DNA of 64,000 nt from a virus. A model generated the notes under the pieces. That model made no database searches. It saw only the letters and a list, made by a program, of their open reading frames with translations, and was not told where the DNA came from. Below, one piece after another: positions 23,897 through 32,363 of this stretch; position 1 is the stretch's first letter; every line of letters begins with the position of its first letter. Position numbers and translations under genes: made by a program. The stretch is taken from the IMG/VR virus record IMGVR_UViG_3300043446_001144, positions 1 through 64,000 of that record; one strand, 5' to 3'.

Positions 23897-25819
23897 CTAC
23901 ACGTCCAGTACGTCCTTCTCCAAACCACGTTCAGTCTTGATACGCCACCACACGTTTTCAGGAACCCAATCATTTAAAGTTCCAGTAAGACGTGGAATTT
24001 TTTGGTCTCGGCTAGGGTACCGGTAACTAATTGAGTTATACGCTGTTCCTCCCCATACAACTCCATATTCATCTGGTAGTGAACCGTCAAAATATTCCGA
24101 TGCTTTAAACGACTGCTCCAGTTGAACGCAATCTATATAGAAGGTTCCTGTACTACCACTAAAGTTTAGGGACAAGGTTGTTGCCGCAGAACCCGCTGGA
24201 ATAAGGATACTCAAGTCATACCTTGACCATGATGCGCCATTGACAGACTTAGAAGTGGTAGCAACGGTTGACGATGCAGAGTCTTTTGCGGTTAACGTCA
24301 TAGTCATTGCTGCATTTGTTTTTGCATAAACGGATGCGGTGTAGTATTGACCAACAGTGATGTTGGCAGCATCCGCTGTGTAAGTCCAAGAACCTGTTGC
24401 AAGTATTTTTGCACTTCTAGTTCCTGCATAAGCGTCTGTTGTAACGTCAGTTTCTCTTGTAATTGTTGGAGAACCTGTTGAAGTCCAAAAAGTTGTGTTA
24501 GTTTCAAAAGAAGGATTTTTAATTAAATTTTTGTAGGTTGCATTTAACACAATGGTCAATGCTCGTGCTTCATCGTAGGACACTGAGGCGCCGCTTTGGT
24601 AGCACACCTGGTCAATATAGTAAGTTCCTGCAGCACTAAAATATACTTCTATATCTGCATAACTAGCAGACGAAGATGACGTTGCCGTAACACTTCCTGT
24701 TTTCCAAGTGTCATCTGCCGCTACTGGAGATGAAGATGCTGTTGAGCCAGTCTGTATTCCGTGTCTGTCGTAAAACGTTGTTCTAATAGTTACATTTCCA
24801 GCACTGGTTGGAGAACGGAATCTACATGAAACGGTGTACTCAGTACTTGGGTCTACCGGAATTCCCAATCTTATCGGGTCTGGATTTCCTAACCTCATAT
24901 AAGAAACGCCTGTAGTAACAACTTGGCAAGAATATAGGTCATCTATGACATTAGTTCCAGTGGGTGGAGTAATTGCTGTTGAAGCAGTTAGAGTTGCGTT
25001 TGCGGTTGTCCAATTACCAGTAGAATTATAAAACGTAGAACTTTGAATATCTAGAATTTTGTTTTCAGATACGGTAATAGTTGGCGCATATCCAGTTAAA
25101 GACTCTACATATGTTTCTAACCCGTTTAAAGTCCCTTTTCTGCTGTACATGTAGAGCGCTTCACGAACAAGTCTTTTTTGGTTTTTTATTGGTAAGGCAA
25201 ACTCAGGAGTTAATCCTAGATGCCCGTACTCTAATGGCAATAATGATACTGGCGTATCAATACTCACATGCCTTGGTCGTAATAAATCCAAATAAGAAAG
25301 AAGTTCTTCTATTGAAAGAGATAGTCCTCCAATAAAGTTGTACAAATCTGAAGTATTTGAAACTTGTCCTAAAGGTGTTTGTTCTGCACTGGTAAACACT
25401 CTTGGTAAAAAAGAAAGTAATTTTTGATGCGTTTCCTTATCGAAGGGCACTATTGTGTTAGCGTCACCTGCAGGCACCCAAATACTACTTCCAGTAAATA
25501 AAAACATTCGGTAATAAACCATTCTTCCAGAAACAAGAGGCGTTACTGAAGGGTTGTCAATACCGTCGTCTATAGAAAGAATAGATGGAGTAGAGGCTGC
25601 TTCTTCCCATACAGTAACCCCATCTTCAGCAGTTTCTGCGTATCCACCTTGGTTTCTTACTAACCTAATTTTAGAGAAGGTTCCTTGAGGTAGTTGCCAA
25701 GAAACTCTTATTGCAGAAAACGACAATGCAAGAAGAGATATCGGTTCTACTGAATAGGTTAACTTAGCGGGTTGACCATATGTGAACGTTCCAAATATAG
25801 ACGAACCATATTTTGCCAC
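23897..25819 (-). CDS. Tail protein I-like baseplate protein with carbohydrate-binding-like domains
   Basis: A 640-residue protein, GTG start at 25819. Residues about 1-120 are beta-rich (fibronectin-like). Residues about 130-250 (KLLSFLPRVFTS...LLSYLDLLRPRHV...KGTLNGLETYVESLTGY) match the P2 gpI/tail protein I family, which links the baseplate wedge to tail fibres. The rest holds two jelly-roll segments: one near 255-420 and one beginning NLIKNPSFETNTTFWTSTG (about 437) and ending in a YIDCVQLEQ strand. That is the CBM4/9-like pattern for binding sugars. It is probably a receptor-facing baseplate component. Confidence 0.75.
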   Translation of the reverse strand: MAKYGSSIFGTFTYGQPAKLTYSVEPISLLALSFSAIRVSWQLPQGTFSKIRLVRNQGGYAETAEDGVTVWEEAASTPSILSIDDGIDNPSVTPLVSGRMVYYRMFLFTGSSIWVPAGDANTIVPFDKETHQKLLSFLPRVFTSAEQTPLGQVSNTSDLYNFIGGLSLSIEELLSYLDLLRPRHVSIDTPVSLLPLEYGHLGLTPEFALPIKNQKRLVREALYMYSRKGTLNGLETYVESLTGYAPTITVSENKILDIQSSTFYNSTGNWTTANATLTASTAITPPTGTNVIDDLYSCQVVTTGVSYMRLGNPDPIRLGIPVDPSTEYTVSCRFRSPTSAGNVTIRTTFYDRHGIQTGSTASSSPVAADDTWKTGSVTATSSSSASYADIEVYFSAAGTYYIDQVCYQSGASVSYDEARALTIVLNATYKNLIKNPSFETNTTFWTSTGSPTITRETDVTTDAYAGTRSAKILATGSWTYTADAANITVGQYYTASVYAKTNAAMTMTLTAKDSASSTVATTSKSVNGASWSRYDLSILIPAGSAATTLSLNFSGSTGTFYIDCVQLEQSFKASEYFDGSLPDEYGVVWGGTAYNSISYRYPSRDQKIPRLTGTLNDWVPENVWWRIKTERGLEKDVLDV

Positions 25820-25875
25820 TGTTATACCCCTGTCTTTTGTTTAGGCTAGTTTAACGACTTTAATTTTTTGTTTTG

Positions 25876-26580
25876 TTACTTATTGACTTCTGCTTCCCAA
25901 AATTCTTTTTCAGTTTGGTATTTTTCTTCAAAGTTTGCCACATGACGATAATCACAGCAATCACAGATTGGTCTGTTATTACTGTAATCCGGCATGGACC
26001 AATACCCCATTTTTGCTCTAAATCTAAAGTCTGATTTCCATGAATTTTCAGCGTGTCCATTTGGAGTAAACGCCCAATGGTCGGGCTCTGCAAACTGCAT
26101 AAATAGAAGAGTTACAAACTTATCTTCTGTGTCTGTAGGAAATTCTGGTCTCCAATGCATTTGATAATTGCCGCAAAATACAACACATGAATTTGGCTCT
26201 TCTTCGTAAACAGTGTCTTCTACTACCAATTCCCAATCAACGTTTTTTTCAATACATACATCTAAAGAATATTGACAGGCCGACTGGTCGTAGTGTTTCC
26301 AAAGTTGAGGGATAACACCATTCTGTTTCTGATATCGTCCAACATGAAACCCTGCTCTACGAAGAGTGTCACTTCCAAAAGTTTGTTTTGCTATCTTTAA
26401 AAGTTCTGCTTCTGTTTCAGAATCAAACCAAATTTCTTCTAACCATCTTCCAGCAACTGTGTGATAAAAATGCGGTCCTTCTGGACCAAGTTGTTTAGCC
26501 AGAACTTGTTGTTTTACTTTTTCAAATAATTCTGGTGAAAGAAAATTTTTTATTGAGGTTGCTTTTACATCAATTGTCAT
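25876..26580 (-). CDS. 2OG-Fe(II) oxygenase-like protein A
   Basis: A 234-residue protein with the double-stranded beta-helix signature: HxD at H96-D98 (WKHYDQSACQYSLD), distal H142 in QMHWRPEFP, and LLFMQFAEPDHWAF. It shares a detailed pattern with the next gene upstream (HxD, AC.Y(S/T)LD, HWR, EP.HW), so the two are diverged paralogues. Such enzymes use 2-oxoglutarate and oxygen to hydroxylate proteins, nucleic acids or small molecules. A cysteine-containing tail (ICDCCDYRHV) is unique to this copy. The substrate is unknown. Confidence 0.6.
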   Translation of the reverse strand: MTIDVKATSIKNFLSPELFEKVKQQVLAKQLGPEGPHFYHTVAGRWLEEIWFDSETEAELLKIAKQTFGSDTLRRAGFHVGRYQKQNGVIPQLWKHYDQSACQYSLDVCIEKNVDWELVVEDTVYEEEPNSCVVFCGNYQMHWRPEFPTDTEDKFVTLLFMQFAEPDHWAFTPNGHAENSWKSDFRFRAKMGYWSMPDYSNNRPICDCCDYRHVANFEEKYQTEKEFWEAEVNK

Positions 26581-27136
26581 TTAAGTTCATCCTTATTTGT
26601 TTTCTAATTTCCTCTACGTGTTGCGGACCTTCTGTAAACCACCAATGATTTGGCTCTACATAATGGAAAAACACAACTCCTATTTTCCCACTATTTGTGT
26701 AAAGTGTATCCCGCCAGTGCTCATACTTTTCACCCATAAACATGATGGCTTCATTAGGGTTTGCAATGTAGGCTTTGTTGTCTACGTACAGAGCCCATGG
26801 GTCTACTTGGTAAAGAGTTAAGTCAAGAGTGTACGTACATGCATTTGCGTCTTTATGTTTAGATAGACTAATAGTCTCATCTGAGTATTCTGCAAACAAA
26901 GAGTACGAAGGAAGGCAAGTTTCTGTCCTAAAGTACTCTCTTACTTTTGGTAAGAGAATTTCACTATACTCTTTTAGTATAGGTTCTATATGTTCTCCTA
27001 TTAGTTTTCTGCCAAATTCGTCTGTGTTCATTGAATCTAAAACAGGATTATCTTTAAAGTGCATTTTGAGTCTATCAAAATGGTAAGGTTCTAATACATT
27101 TTTTATTATCCCTACCTCTTCGTTTATGCCATCCAT
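26570..27136 (-). CDS. 2OG-Fe(II) oxygenase-like protein B (paralogue of the neighbouring gene)
   Basis: A 188-residue protein. HxD is H94-D96 (LSKHKDANACTYTLDL), the distal histidine is probably H140 in KYEHWRDTLY, and VVFFHYVEPNHWWF follows. The order and wording match the protein at 25876-26580. It overlaps both neighbours (13 and 11 bases) and so belongs to one translational unit with two other oxygenase-like genes. The 2-oxoglutarate-binding basic residue is not certain. Confidence 0.6.
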   Translation of the reverse strand: MDGINEEVGIIKNVLEPYHFDRLKMHFKDNPVLDSMNTDEFGRKLIGEHIEPILKEYSEILLPKVREYFRTETCLPSYSLFAEYSDETISLSKHKDANACTYTLDLTLYQVDPWALYVDNKAYIANPNEAIMFMGEKYEHWRDTLYTNSGKIGVVFFHYVEPNHWWFTEGPQHVEEIRKQIRMNLNDN

Positions 27137-27699
27137 TGAACCACCACATATCTAAGACCATCTGTAACTGGATGAACTTCATGATTATATATAAAATTAG
27201 ATGGAAATATTAACAAATTGTTTTTTTCAGCCTTGAATCTGAGACCGAATCGTTTAAAAGATACGTCTCCACCTTCGTAATCTTCATTTAAGTAATAAGT
27301 TAAAGATATTCTTCTAGTAAAAAATGGGTGGTCATCGATATGGTCATGGAATTTCTGTTCTTTTCCATATCTTAACAACTGTGGATTTTCAAAAGTTTCT
27401 ATTTTTGCGTAGTAAGCATTTAAGTATTGTTCTAAGCATGGTTTCATGTTTTTATGAAATTCTTTTGTAAATTCTGTTAAAATTCCATCATCATTTGCTT
27501 CATGATGAGGGAGCATTATAAGGTCAGTGTCTCTTGCTTTGTGATTTGTTCCAGAAACATGCTCATTTTCATTAACCAGTACTTCTGCTTCTCTCCATGA
27601 TATTTTGGAATCTTGTATTCTTTTTATATATTCCATTGAATTTGTAAAAATTTTTTCAAATACAACAATTCCTGGCGCTAATTCTTTCACAGTTACCAC
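27124..27699 (-). CDS. Prolyl-4-hydroxylase-like 2OG-Fe(II) oxygenase
   Basis: A 191-residue protein with GTG start at 27699. The C-terminal domain is a clear P4H-type double-stranded beta helix: HDHIDDHP with HxD at H120-D122, then ISLTYYLNEDYEGGDVSF (about 131-148), IFPSNFIYNHEVHPV with distal H173, and GLRYVVVQW with R183 for 2-oxoglutarate. Similar phage enzymes lie in tail-gene clusters. The likely reaction is hydroxylation of a protein side chain or a sugar. It is the canonical member of the three oxygenase-like genes here. Confidence 0.8.
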   Translation of the reverse strand: MVTVKELAPGIVVFEKIFTNSMEYIKRIQDSKISWREAEVLVNENEHVSGTNHKARDTDLIMLPHHEANDDGILTEFTKEFHKNMKPCLEQYLNAYYAKIETFENPQLLRYGKEQKFHDHIDDHPFFTRRISLTYYLNEDYEGGDVSFKRFGLRFKAEKNNLLIFPSNFIYNHEVHPVTDGLRYVVVQWMA

Positions 27700-27899
27700 T
27701 TACCTATTGGACAAGTAGCATCTTCAAGTTTTGTTTTTAAAGGCATAAAGCACCCACATTTTTTACATTGTTTTGTCAGTTGAATCAGATGTTCGCAAGT
27801 AGAACAACTATTCAGTCTTTCTTTAGCAAGTTCATCGCTCATTTTTGGTTTACTTGCGTTAAATAAATCCCACGGTCTAACCTTTTTTGGTGCTGTCAT
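27693..27899 (-). CDS. DUF6171-type four-cysteine protein, 68 aa
   Basis: The C-terminal part ERLNSCSTCEHLIQLTKQC, then KKCGCFMPLKTKLEDATCPI, is the pattern of a small family (DUF6171) frequent in phages near tail genes and oxygenases. Five or six cysteines suggest a zinc or other metal site. Function unknown. It overlaps the oxygenase gene by 7 bases and the upstream gene by 4. Confidence 0.7.
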   Translation of the reverse strand: MTAPKKVRPWDLFNASKPKMSDELAKERLNSCSTCEHLIQLTKQCKKCGCFMPLKTKLEDATCPIGKW

Positions 27900-28360
27900 A
27901 CGTTATGGCCTTTACTTTTTAAAAGTTCTTTTTGTTCATCTGTTAAATGAGTATGAACAACGGTACGTGGGTCAACCCAATTTTCTGGAGGAATAAAGTT
28001 ATTATCATTATCAACTGTCCATCCAGGTTCAACATATCTTTTTATACCTATGGTTTCAATAGGAGGTTTTGGTTCTCTAACAACTACAATAACTTTTGGT
28101 TCGCTTCGTAAAAGTGCGCTTATTAATTCAGAGCACTCTAAAGTCTCTACTACAGTCTCATTATTTAAAAAAGCAATTACAAATTTTCCTTCGTCAGATG
28201 GTGCTTCTACGACCTCATAACCTGCTGTAATAAGGTCGTAGAACCACACGAAGGTGCCCATGATATGGACGATAATGTCATCTATAGCAAACGCTATTAA
28301 TATCCCATCTTCTTTGTTATCTGGGTTTGTTGCTAACGAAATATCATTCATAGTAATCAT
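27896..28360 (-). CDS. Hypothetical protein between fibre and oxygenase genes, 154 aa
   Basis: ATG 28360 has AGGA 8 bases upstream. The N-terminal half has alternating strands and hydrophobic segments (GILIAFAIDDIIVHIMGTFV), and the C-terminal third resembles a tail/host-interaction peptide (WTVDNDNNFIPPENWVDP...HLTDEQKELLKS). The W.VD.DN.F.PPE.W.D pattern is common in small phage tail-accessory proteins. Possibly a fibre chaperone or baseplate accessory; not certain. Confidence 0.5.
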   Translation of the reverse strand: MITMNDISLATNPDNKEDGILIAFAIDDIIVHIMGTFVWFYDLITAGYEVVEAPSDEGKFVIAFLNNETVVETLECSELISALLRSEPKVIVVVREPKPPIETIGIKRYVEPGWTVDNDNNFIPPENWVDPRTVVHTHLTDEQKELLKSKGHNV

Positions 28361-28372
28361 ATAGATATCCTA

Positions 28373-29098
28373 TCAGCAGAAAGCAGCGGCACAGCCGATT
28401 ACGCATTGGCTACCACTGTTGCTGTAGCACCAATCGCATGAACCAACAGAACAGCCAGTCCAATACGCATCTGAAGCGGTGCACTTACACCCGTACCACG
28501 GACATTCTCCTGGAGGACATGGTCCAGAAGGAGTAACCGGTGGAGTAACTGGAGGAGTAACCGGTGGAGTAACCGGTGGAGTAACTGGAGGAGTAACCGG
28601 TGGAGTAACTGGAGGAGTAACAGGAGGAGTAACCGGTGGAGTAACTGGAGGAGTAACCGGTGGAGTAACTGGAGGAGTAACAGGAGGAGTAACCGGCGGA
28701 GTAACTGGAGGAGTAACCGGCGGAGTAACAGAGGTATCGTTTACTGTAATTGTAGAACTTGTGGCAACAATAGTCCCACTTGTAGAGGTAATTCGTAAGT
28801 TTGCCCTAAATGACTCTGTACCTTCTGTAGATGCGTCATTATTTAACGTGACTGAAAAAGAACCAGAATTATTAGTAATCGTTACAGAACTACCAGAACT
28901 AACAGCGTTAGCAGGGGAACTAAAGTCAGAGTTGTTTATCGTGCCTGTGATACCTTCAAGAGTCCAGTATAAAGTTCCAGTTCCAAAATTAGTTGTAGTT
29001 ATTGTAAAAGTTACTGTGCTACCTTCGTTTACTGAGGTTGTATTGGGCGAAATTGAATACGTAGGCGAAGCAAATATAGGCATTACGATGCCAGTCAT
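28373..29098 (-). CDS. Fibre protein: Calx-beta domain, (TPPV)16 stalk, cysteine-rich tip
   Basis: A 241-residue protein. Residues about 10-125 form a Calx-beta domain (SVNEGSTVTFTITTTNFGTG ... NNDASTEGTESFRANL ... STITV). A perfect tetrapeptide repeat TPPV occurs 16 times in a row (about 127-190), giving a stiff, likely polyproline-like rod. The last 50 residues contain ten cysteines (PCPPGECPWYGCKCT onward to the C-terminal CAAAFC). The layout suggests an exposed fibre or spike tip stabilised by disulfides or metal. The start overlaps the preceding fibre gene's stop (TAATG). Oxygenase genes are downstream. Confidence 0.65.
   Translation of the reverse strand: MTGIVMPIFASPTYSISPNTTSVNEGSTVTFTITTTNFGTGTLYWTLEGITGTINNSDFSSPANAVSSGSSVTITNNSGSFSVTLNNDASTEGTESFRANLRITSTSGTIVATSSTITVNDTSVTPPVTPPVTPPVTPPVTPPVTPPVTPPVTPPVTPPVTPPVTPPVTPPVTPPVTPPVTPPVTPPVTPSGPCPPGECPWYGCKCTASDAYWTGCSVGSCDWCYSNSGSQCVIGCAAAFC
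28531..28729 (-). repeat. 12-bp tandem repeat encoding (TPPV)16
   Basis: On the given strand the unit is GGAGTAAC(C/T)GG(T/A/C), repeated 16-17 times without interruption. The third bases alternate, so units fall into a higher-order pattern of about 60 bp: 28561-28620, 28621-28680 and 28681-28740 are nearly identical. Such arrays change length readily by slippage or unequal recombination in 12- or 60-bp steps, which keeps the frame. Confidence 0.9.
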
Positions 29099-30057
29099 TA
29101 TGTAAGGCCATTTCCGCTAGCAATCCATGTTGTGGAAGCAACTTTTAAAAGAGTGCACATACCATTAGAAGCCAGGGTTCTTGAACCCGTAGAACTGGTG
29201 TTTGCTAATCTTAAGGTGTCTGAGGTTATTGCTATCGTTGTACTAACGGTATCAGCATTTACAACTACTATCGTTGTACCTACTGGAAATGCCACAGAAC
29301 CATTAGACGGAATAGTAATTGTTTGTCCAGTAGTTGTAACGTAGATGTGTTTACCAGCATCTGATGCAGCAAGTGTTATCCCTGTTCCAGTGCTGTTTTG
29401 AGGCATGCCCATGTAACCAGCACCAGAGGTTGCTGTCGTAGTGGTTCCTGCTGCAGGAGTAATGGTTGGTCCAGTTCCAAATACAAGTGAGCCGGAACCA
29501 GTCTCATCTGTCACTGCAGAAGCAAGATTAGACGAGGAGGGTGTTCCAAGCCAGGTTGCAATTCCTGTGCCAAAAGACGTAATTCCAGTTCCACCATTTG
29601 CTACCGGTAATGTTCCAGAAATTCCTGTAGTTAAAGGTAGTCCAGTGCAACTTGATAAAGTTCCGCTTGATGGAGTCCCAAGTGCTCCACCATTGGTTAC
29701 AAAAGCACCTGATGAGCCAACGCTTACTCCTAGTGCAGTAGCAACACCTGTTCCAAAAGAAGCAATACCAGTTCCGCCGTTAACAACTGGTAGGACATTA
29801 GTTCCGCCAATCTTGTCATACACATTTTTTAAACCATATTCAAGGTTATTAACACGGGCTTTTACGGTAGCCCATGACGTTGTTGTCGAATCAAATGAGC
29901 CAATCCAGCCAGAACTAACTGTGGGTGATGTTCCTAAAGCGGTCTGTACCGCAACAGTTTCTTCTTGAAGAGAGTTTACGTGGTCAGCAATGACCGTATC
30001 AACAAAGTCTACTTTAGTTACAAAGGACTTTACATTGGAGGGGTAAGACGCTGCCAT
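29098..30057 (-). CDS. Tail fibre protein with VNGGTGI repeats
   Basis: A 319-residue protein. Residues 1-90 are helical (VDFVDTVIADHVNSLQEETV), an attachment segment. LPVVNGGTGIASFGTGVATA and LPVANGGTGITSFGTGIATW are duplicated fibre motifs found in many phage and prophage tail fibres, separated by a GGALGTPSSGTL segment. The C-terminus is a beta-rich domain (HIYVTTTGQTITIPSNGS; TLLKVASTTWIASG) like fibre tip domains. It is presumably a trimeric fibre involved in receptor contact. It follows the spike gene. Confidence 0.75.
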   Translation of the reverse strand: MAASYPSNVKSFVTKVDFVDTVIADHVNSLQEETVAVQTALGTSPTVSSGWIGSFDSTTTSWATVKARVNNLEYGLKNVYDKIGGTNVLPVVNGGTGIASFGTGVATALGVSVGSSGAFVTNGGALGTPSSGTLSSCTGLPLTTGISGTLPVANGGTGITSFGTGIATWLGTPSSSNLASAVTDETGSGSLVFGTGPTITPAAGTTTTATSGAGYMGMPQNSTGTGITLAASDAGKHIYVTTTGQTITIPSNGSVAFPVGTTIVVVNADTVSTTIAITSDTLRLANTSSTGSRTLASNGMCTLLKVASTTWIASGNGLT

Positions 30058-30121
30058 AACCTCTTCTTTCTAATAATTCCCCCCTATTTTCGTCGGTTTG
30101 CCTTAAATTTATTGGCTGAAC

Positions 30122-30817
30122 TCACGCTATCTGGTTAACCGTCACTATCACAGACGGGACCGCAGGGTAGGGAGACGCGGCAGGCCTATTCTCAAGTCTT
30201 ATGTTGGCGTTATCATTAGACCAAAAGACCTGGAAATAATCGTCTGCCTTCATATACTCAAACAAATTAACAGTCATTACCTGGTATTCATTACTGCCTA
30301 CTACTATCGAAGTGGCTGAGTTGTCTATGGCTGTACCATTTTTAGCAAACCAAAGATAAGCCGATTGTCCTGCTCCTCCGCCTCCTGTGTTATGGATTTG
30401 AGCAGAAAACTGAATGTTGTAAGTAGCAGGTTCTTCAATAACGAGTTTGGAAGAGTCTTTTAAAAACACTCCCTCTTCAAAAAAGGCTGTAGTCAAAGGT
30501 ACCGCTGTACCAACTCCTGGAGTAGCCGTTAAATCTCCAGTATTACACCAAGACCCGTATGCCATCAATCCTTGAGGGTCTTCTCCAAACTCTCCAATCC
30601 ATACTGGATATTCCGGATTTCCTCCTATGTACATCACCCATGTACCAGTACCTACTGCTGGAGGACGTTTTGTCGAGAGTACAGGCCAAATCCAATCAGT
30701 TACTTGGTCTCCTGTAATTTGGGGAACCACTACTCGTATGCGTCGTAAATGTTTGGGGTCCTTGTTGTACTTTACGACTGCTCGATAGACTCCCTCGTAA
30801 CGTGGTACTAAATCCAT
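30122..30817 (-). CDS. Baseplate spike protein: gp5-like OB fold fused to a C1q/TNF-like domain
   Basis: A 231-residue protein. The N-terminal 90 residues (YEGVYRAVVKYNKDPKHLRR ... IRVVVPQITG ... WPVLSTKRPPAVGTGTWVMY ... WIGEFG) match the gp5/VgrG-type OB domain at the central spike. Residues about 105-230 form a second beta domain (YNIQFSAQIHNTGGG; YLWFAKNGTAIDNSATSIVV; FEYMKADDYFQVFWSNDNAN) with the wording of C1q/TNF-like jelly rolls. It carries no lysozyme domain. Located between baseplate J and the fibre genes. Confidence 0.7.
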   Translation of the reverse strand: MDLVPRYEGVYRAVVKYNKDPKHLRRIRVVVPQITGDQVTDWIWPVLSTKRPPAVGTGTWVMYIGGNPEYPVWIGEFGEDPQGLMAYGSWCNTGDLTATPGVGTAVPLTTAFFEEGVFLKDSSKLVIEEPATYNIQFSAQIHNTGGGGAGQSAYLWFAKNGTAIDNSATSIVVGSNEYQVMTVNLFEYMKADDYFQVFWSNDNANIRLENRPAASPYPAVPSVIVTVNQIA

Positions 30818-30818
30818 A

Positions 30819-32363
30819 TTAGATTTCTGTCAAAGTTAAATTTGCCTCAGAAAATCTGAAAATTTCATCAGCCTGTCCTACAAGAGTTGTTAAATCAGAC
30901 AAGTCTCCGTCTCTGTAGAGTGCTGTTACCTTTACTGTTTTAACTCCAGGAGTTTGAATTAATACAAACTCAATATCTTGTGGGTATATCGTATCCTGAA
31001 ACGACAGATTTACATAATTGAACCCTGATAGTAACGCACTCTTTAATCCTGCTTCTACTTCAACAGCAGTATACTGCGGTAATCTAACATACTCAAGATT
31101 CAGTATTGCGTCGATATAATCCGGTGGTTGAACAGTTACTGTTGTTCCAATTAAAAGTTTGTCTTCAAGAAATGTCTCCACATCTCCTTTAAGGCGAGTG
31201 TATTCCTCTGTTGGAGTTCCAGTGCCGTCAAGTCCTGGGGCATCATCGGTGTCCACCGCACTTCTACTTGGAGCAATGTACAACGATATTGACGTCCATA
31301 CTGAAGCATAAGCATTTGCTTTGCCCACACCACTTACACTTAATGCTAAATCAGAAAAATCTTTTAATGTAACTGCACGGTTTCCAGAACGAAGAGATGC
31401 AGGAGCAGAGACACGAATTTGGTCATTAGTTTCTGGGTCTGCACCACCAATTGCAGCCTCAAGATTATCTACGGAAATAACGCTTTGAATAGCAGTTGTT
31501 TGTGACTCTGATAATCCCGGTATATACTCAATAGTTGTTAGAGTTGATGCTGGAACATTTCCTAATGAACCAGAGCCAACTGTATACTCAACACGAATTT
31601 CTGATAGTAGAGTAGGTATTGCTCCAGAAATACCGTCACCAAAGTTAACAGTTACTACGTTATTTTCATCTGTTGAAACTGTAAACACTAGGTCTGTTGG
31701 GTCATAGTCCATAATATGTTGAACTTGTGTCCATTTAGAATAAGATGACCCATCTTGTACGTAAACTTGAACACTACCATCTACGACAGAGGTTTGGCTT
31801 AATTCAAATATTTGTTCAGGAAGTCCTGATGAAGTTCCCAAAAGTTCTCCAAATGAATTAGTGTTGGTTGATACGCGTTGAATAGAGCGTCCTTCTACTG
31901 CTCCGACTACCTCTTGTCCTGATGCTGAAACTATTACATCTGCTTGAGTAGAAAAGTAGATAGTTTGAACAGTGTCTCCAAGAGTTATATCAGCAGATAT
32001 GACTGTTCCTTCTGAAAGAGTCACCGTGGTTGACGAAGTATTGGTAAAAGTTAGGTCTACATATGCTTGACGATATCCAGCAGGTATATACCCGTATGAT
32101 TGTGCAATATCAATAAGGCTCTCTCTTTGAATAGCCGTTTCTAAAAACGATTCGTTAGCAGTTCTGTCTATATAGTAGGAGATAATGTCTCCCATATACG
32201 AGAAGGCTTCGACTAATGCAACTCCAAAATCTGCTGGGTCAGAGGCTGTCCAATCAGGAATACGGTTCTGTATACGAGCAATTAATGCTTCACGCAAAGA
32301 ATAGTAGTCTCTATTGGTGTAATCAACTGAAACCGGTACGTTAGATGCTGGTGTTATACTCAT
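30819..32363 (-). CDS. Baseplate J-like wedge protein (gp6/gp47 family)
   Basis: A 514-residue protein. The N-terminal region (SVDYTNRDYYSLREALIARI; WTASDPADFGVALVEAFSYM; YYIDRTANESFLETA) and the central beta-rich part (VNFGDGISGAIP; RVSAPASLRSGNRAVTLKDF) are hallmarks of the baseplate J/gp47 family. That family forms the wedge ring around the hub. ATG 32363 overlaps the gp25-like gene by 4 bases. Together with gp25 and tail protein I it makes the conserved contractile baseplate set. Confidence 0.9.
   Translation of the reverse strand: MSITPASNVPVSVDYTNRDYYSLREALIARIQNRIPDWTASDPADFGVALVEAFSYMGDIISYYIDRTANESFLETAIQRESLIDIAQSYGYIPAGYRQAYVDLTFTNTSSTTVTLSEGTVISADITLGDTVQTIYFSTQADVIVSASGQEVVGAVEGRSIQRVSTNTNSFGELLGTSSGLPEQIFELSQTSVVDGSVQVYVQDGSSYSKWTQVQHIMDYDPTDLVFTVSTDENNVVTVNFGDGISGAIPTLLSEIRVEYTVGSGSLGNVPASTLTTIEYIPGLSESQTTAIQSVISVDNLEAAIGGADPETNDQIRVSAPASLRSGNRAVTLKDFSDLALSVSGVGKANAYASVWTSISLYIAPSRSAVDTDDAPGLDGTGTPTEEYTRLKGDVETFLEDKLLIGTTVTVQPPDYIDAILNLEYVRLPQYTAVEVEAGLKSALLSGFNYVNLSFQDTIYPQDIEFVLIQTPGVKTVKVTALYRDGDLSDLTTLVGQADEIFRFSEANLTLTEI

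Noticed and set aside
28479-29105. Plus-strand open frame of 208 residues rich in GGVT repeats
   Set aside because: It is the antisense of the TPPV repeat; the minus-strand frame has a Calx-beta domain, start overlap and a cysteine-rich end, while this frame has only repeat-derived sequence.
29441-29968. Plus-strand open frame of 175 residues inside the fibre gene
   Set aside because: Low-complexity valine/proline composition from antisense reading of Gly/Thr-rich fibre codons; no start context.
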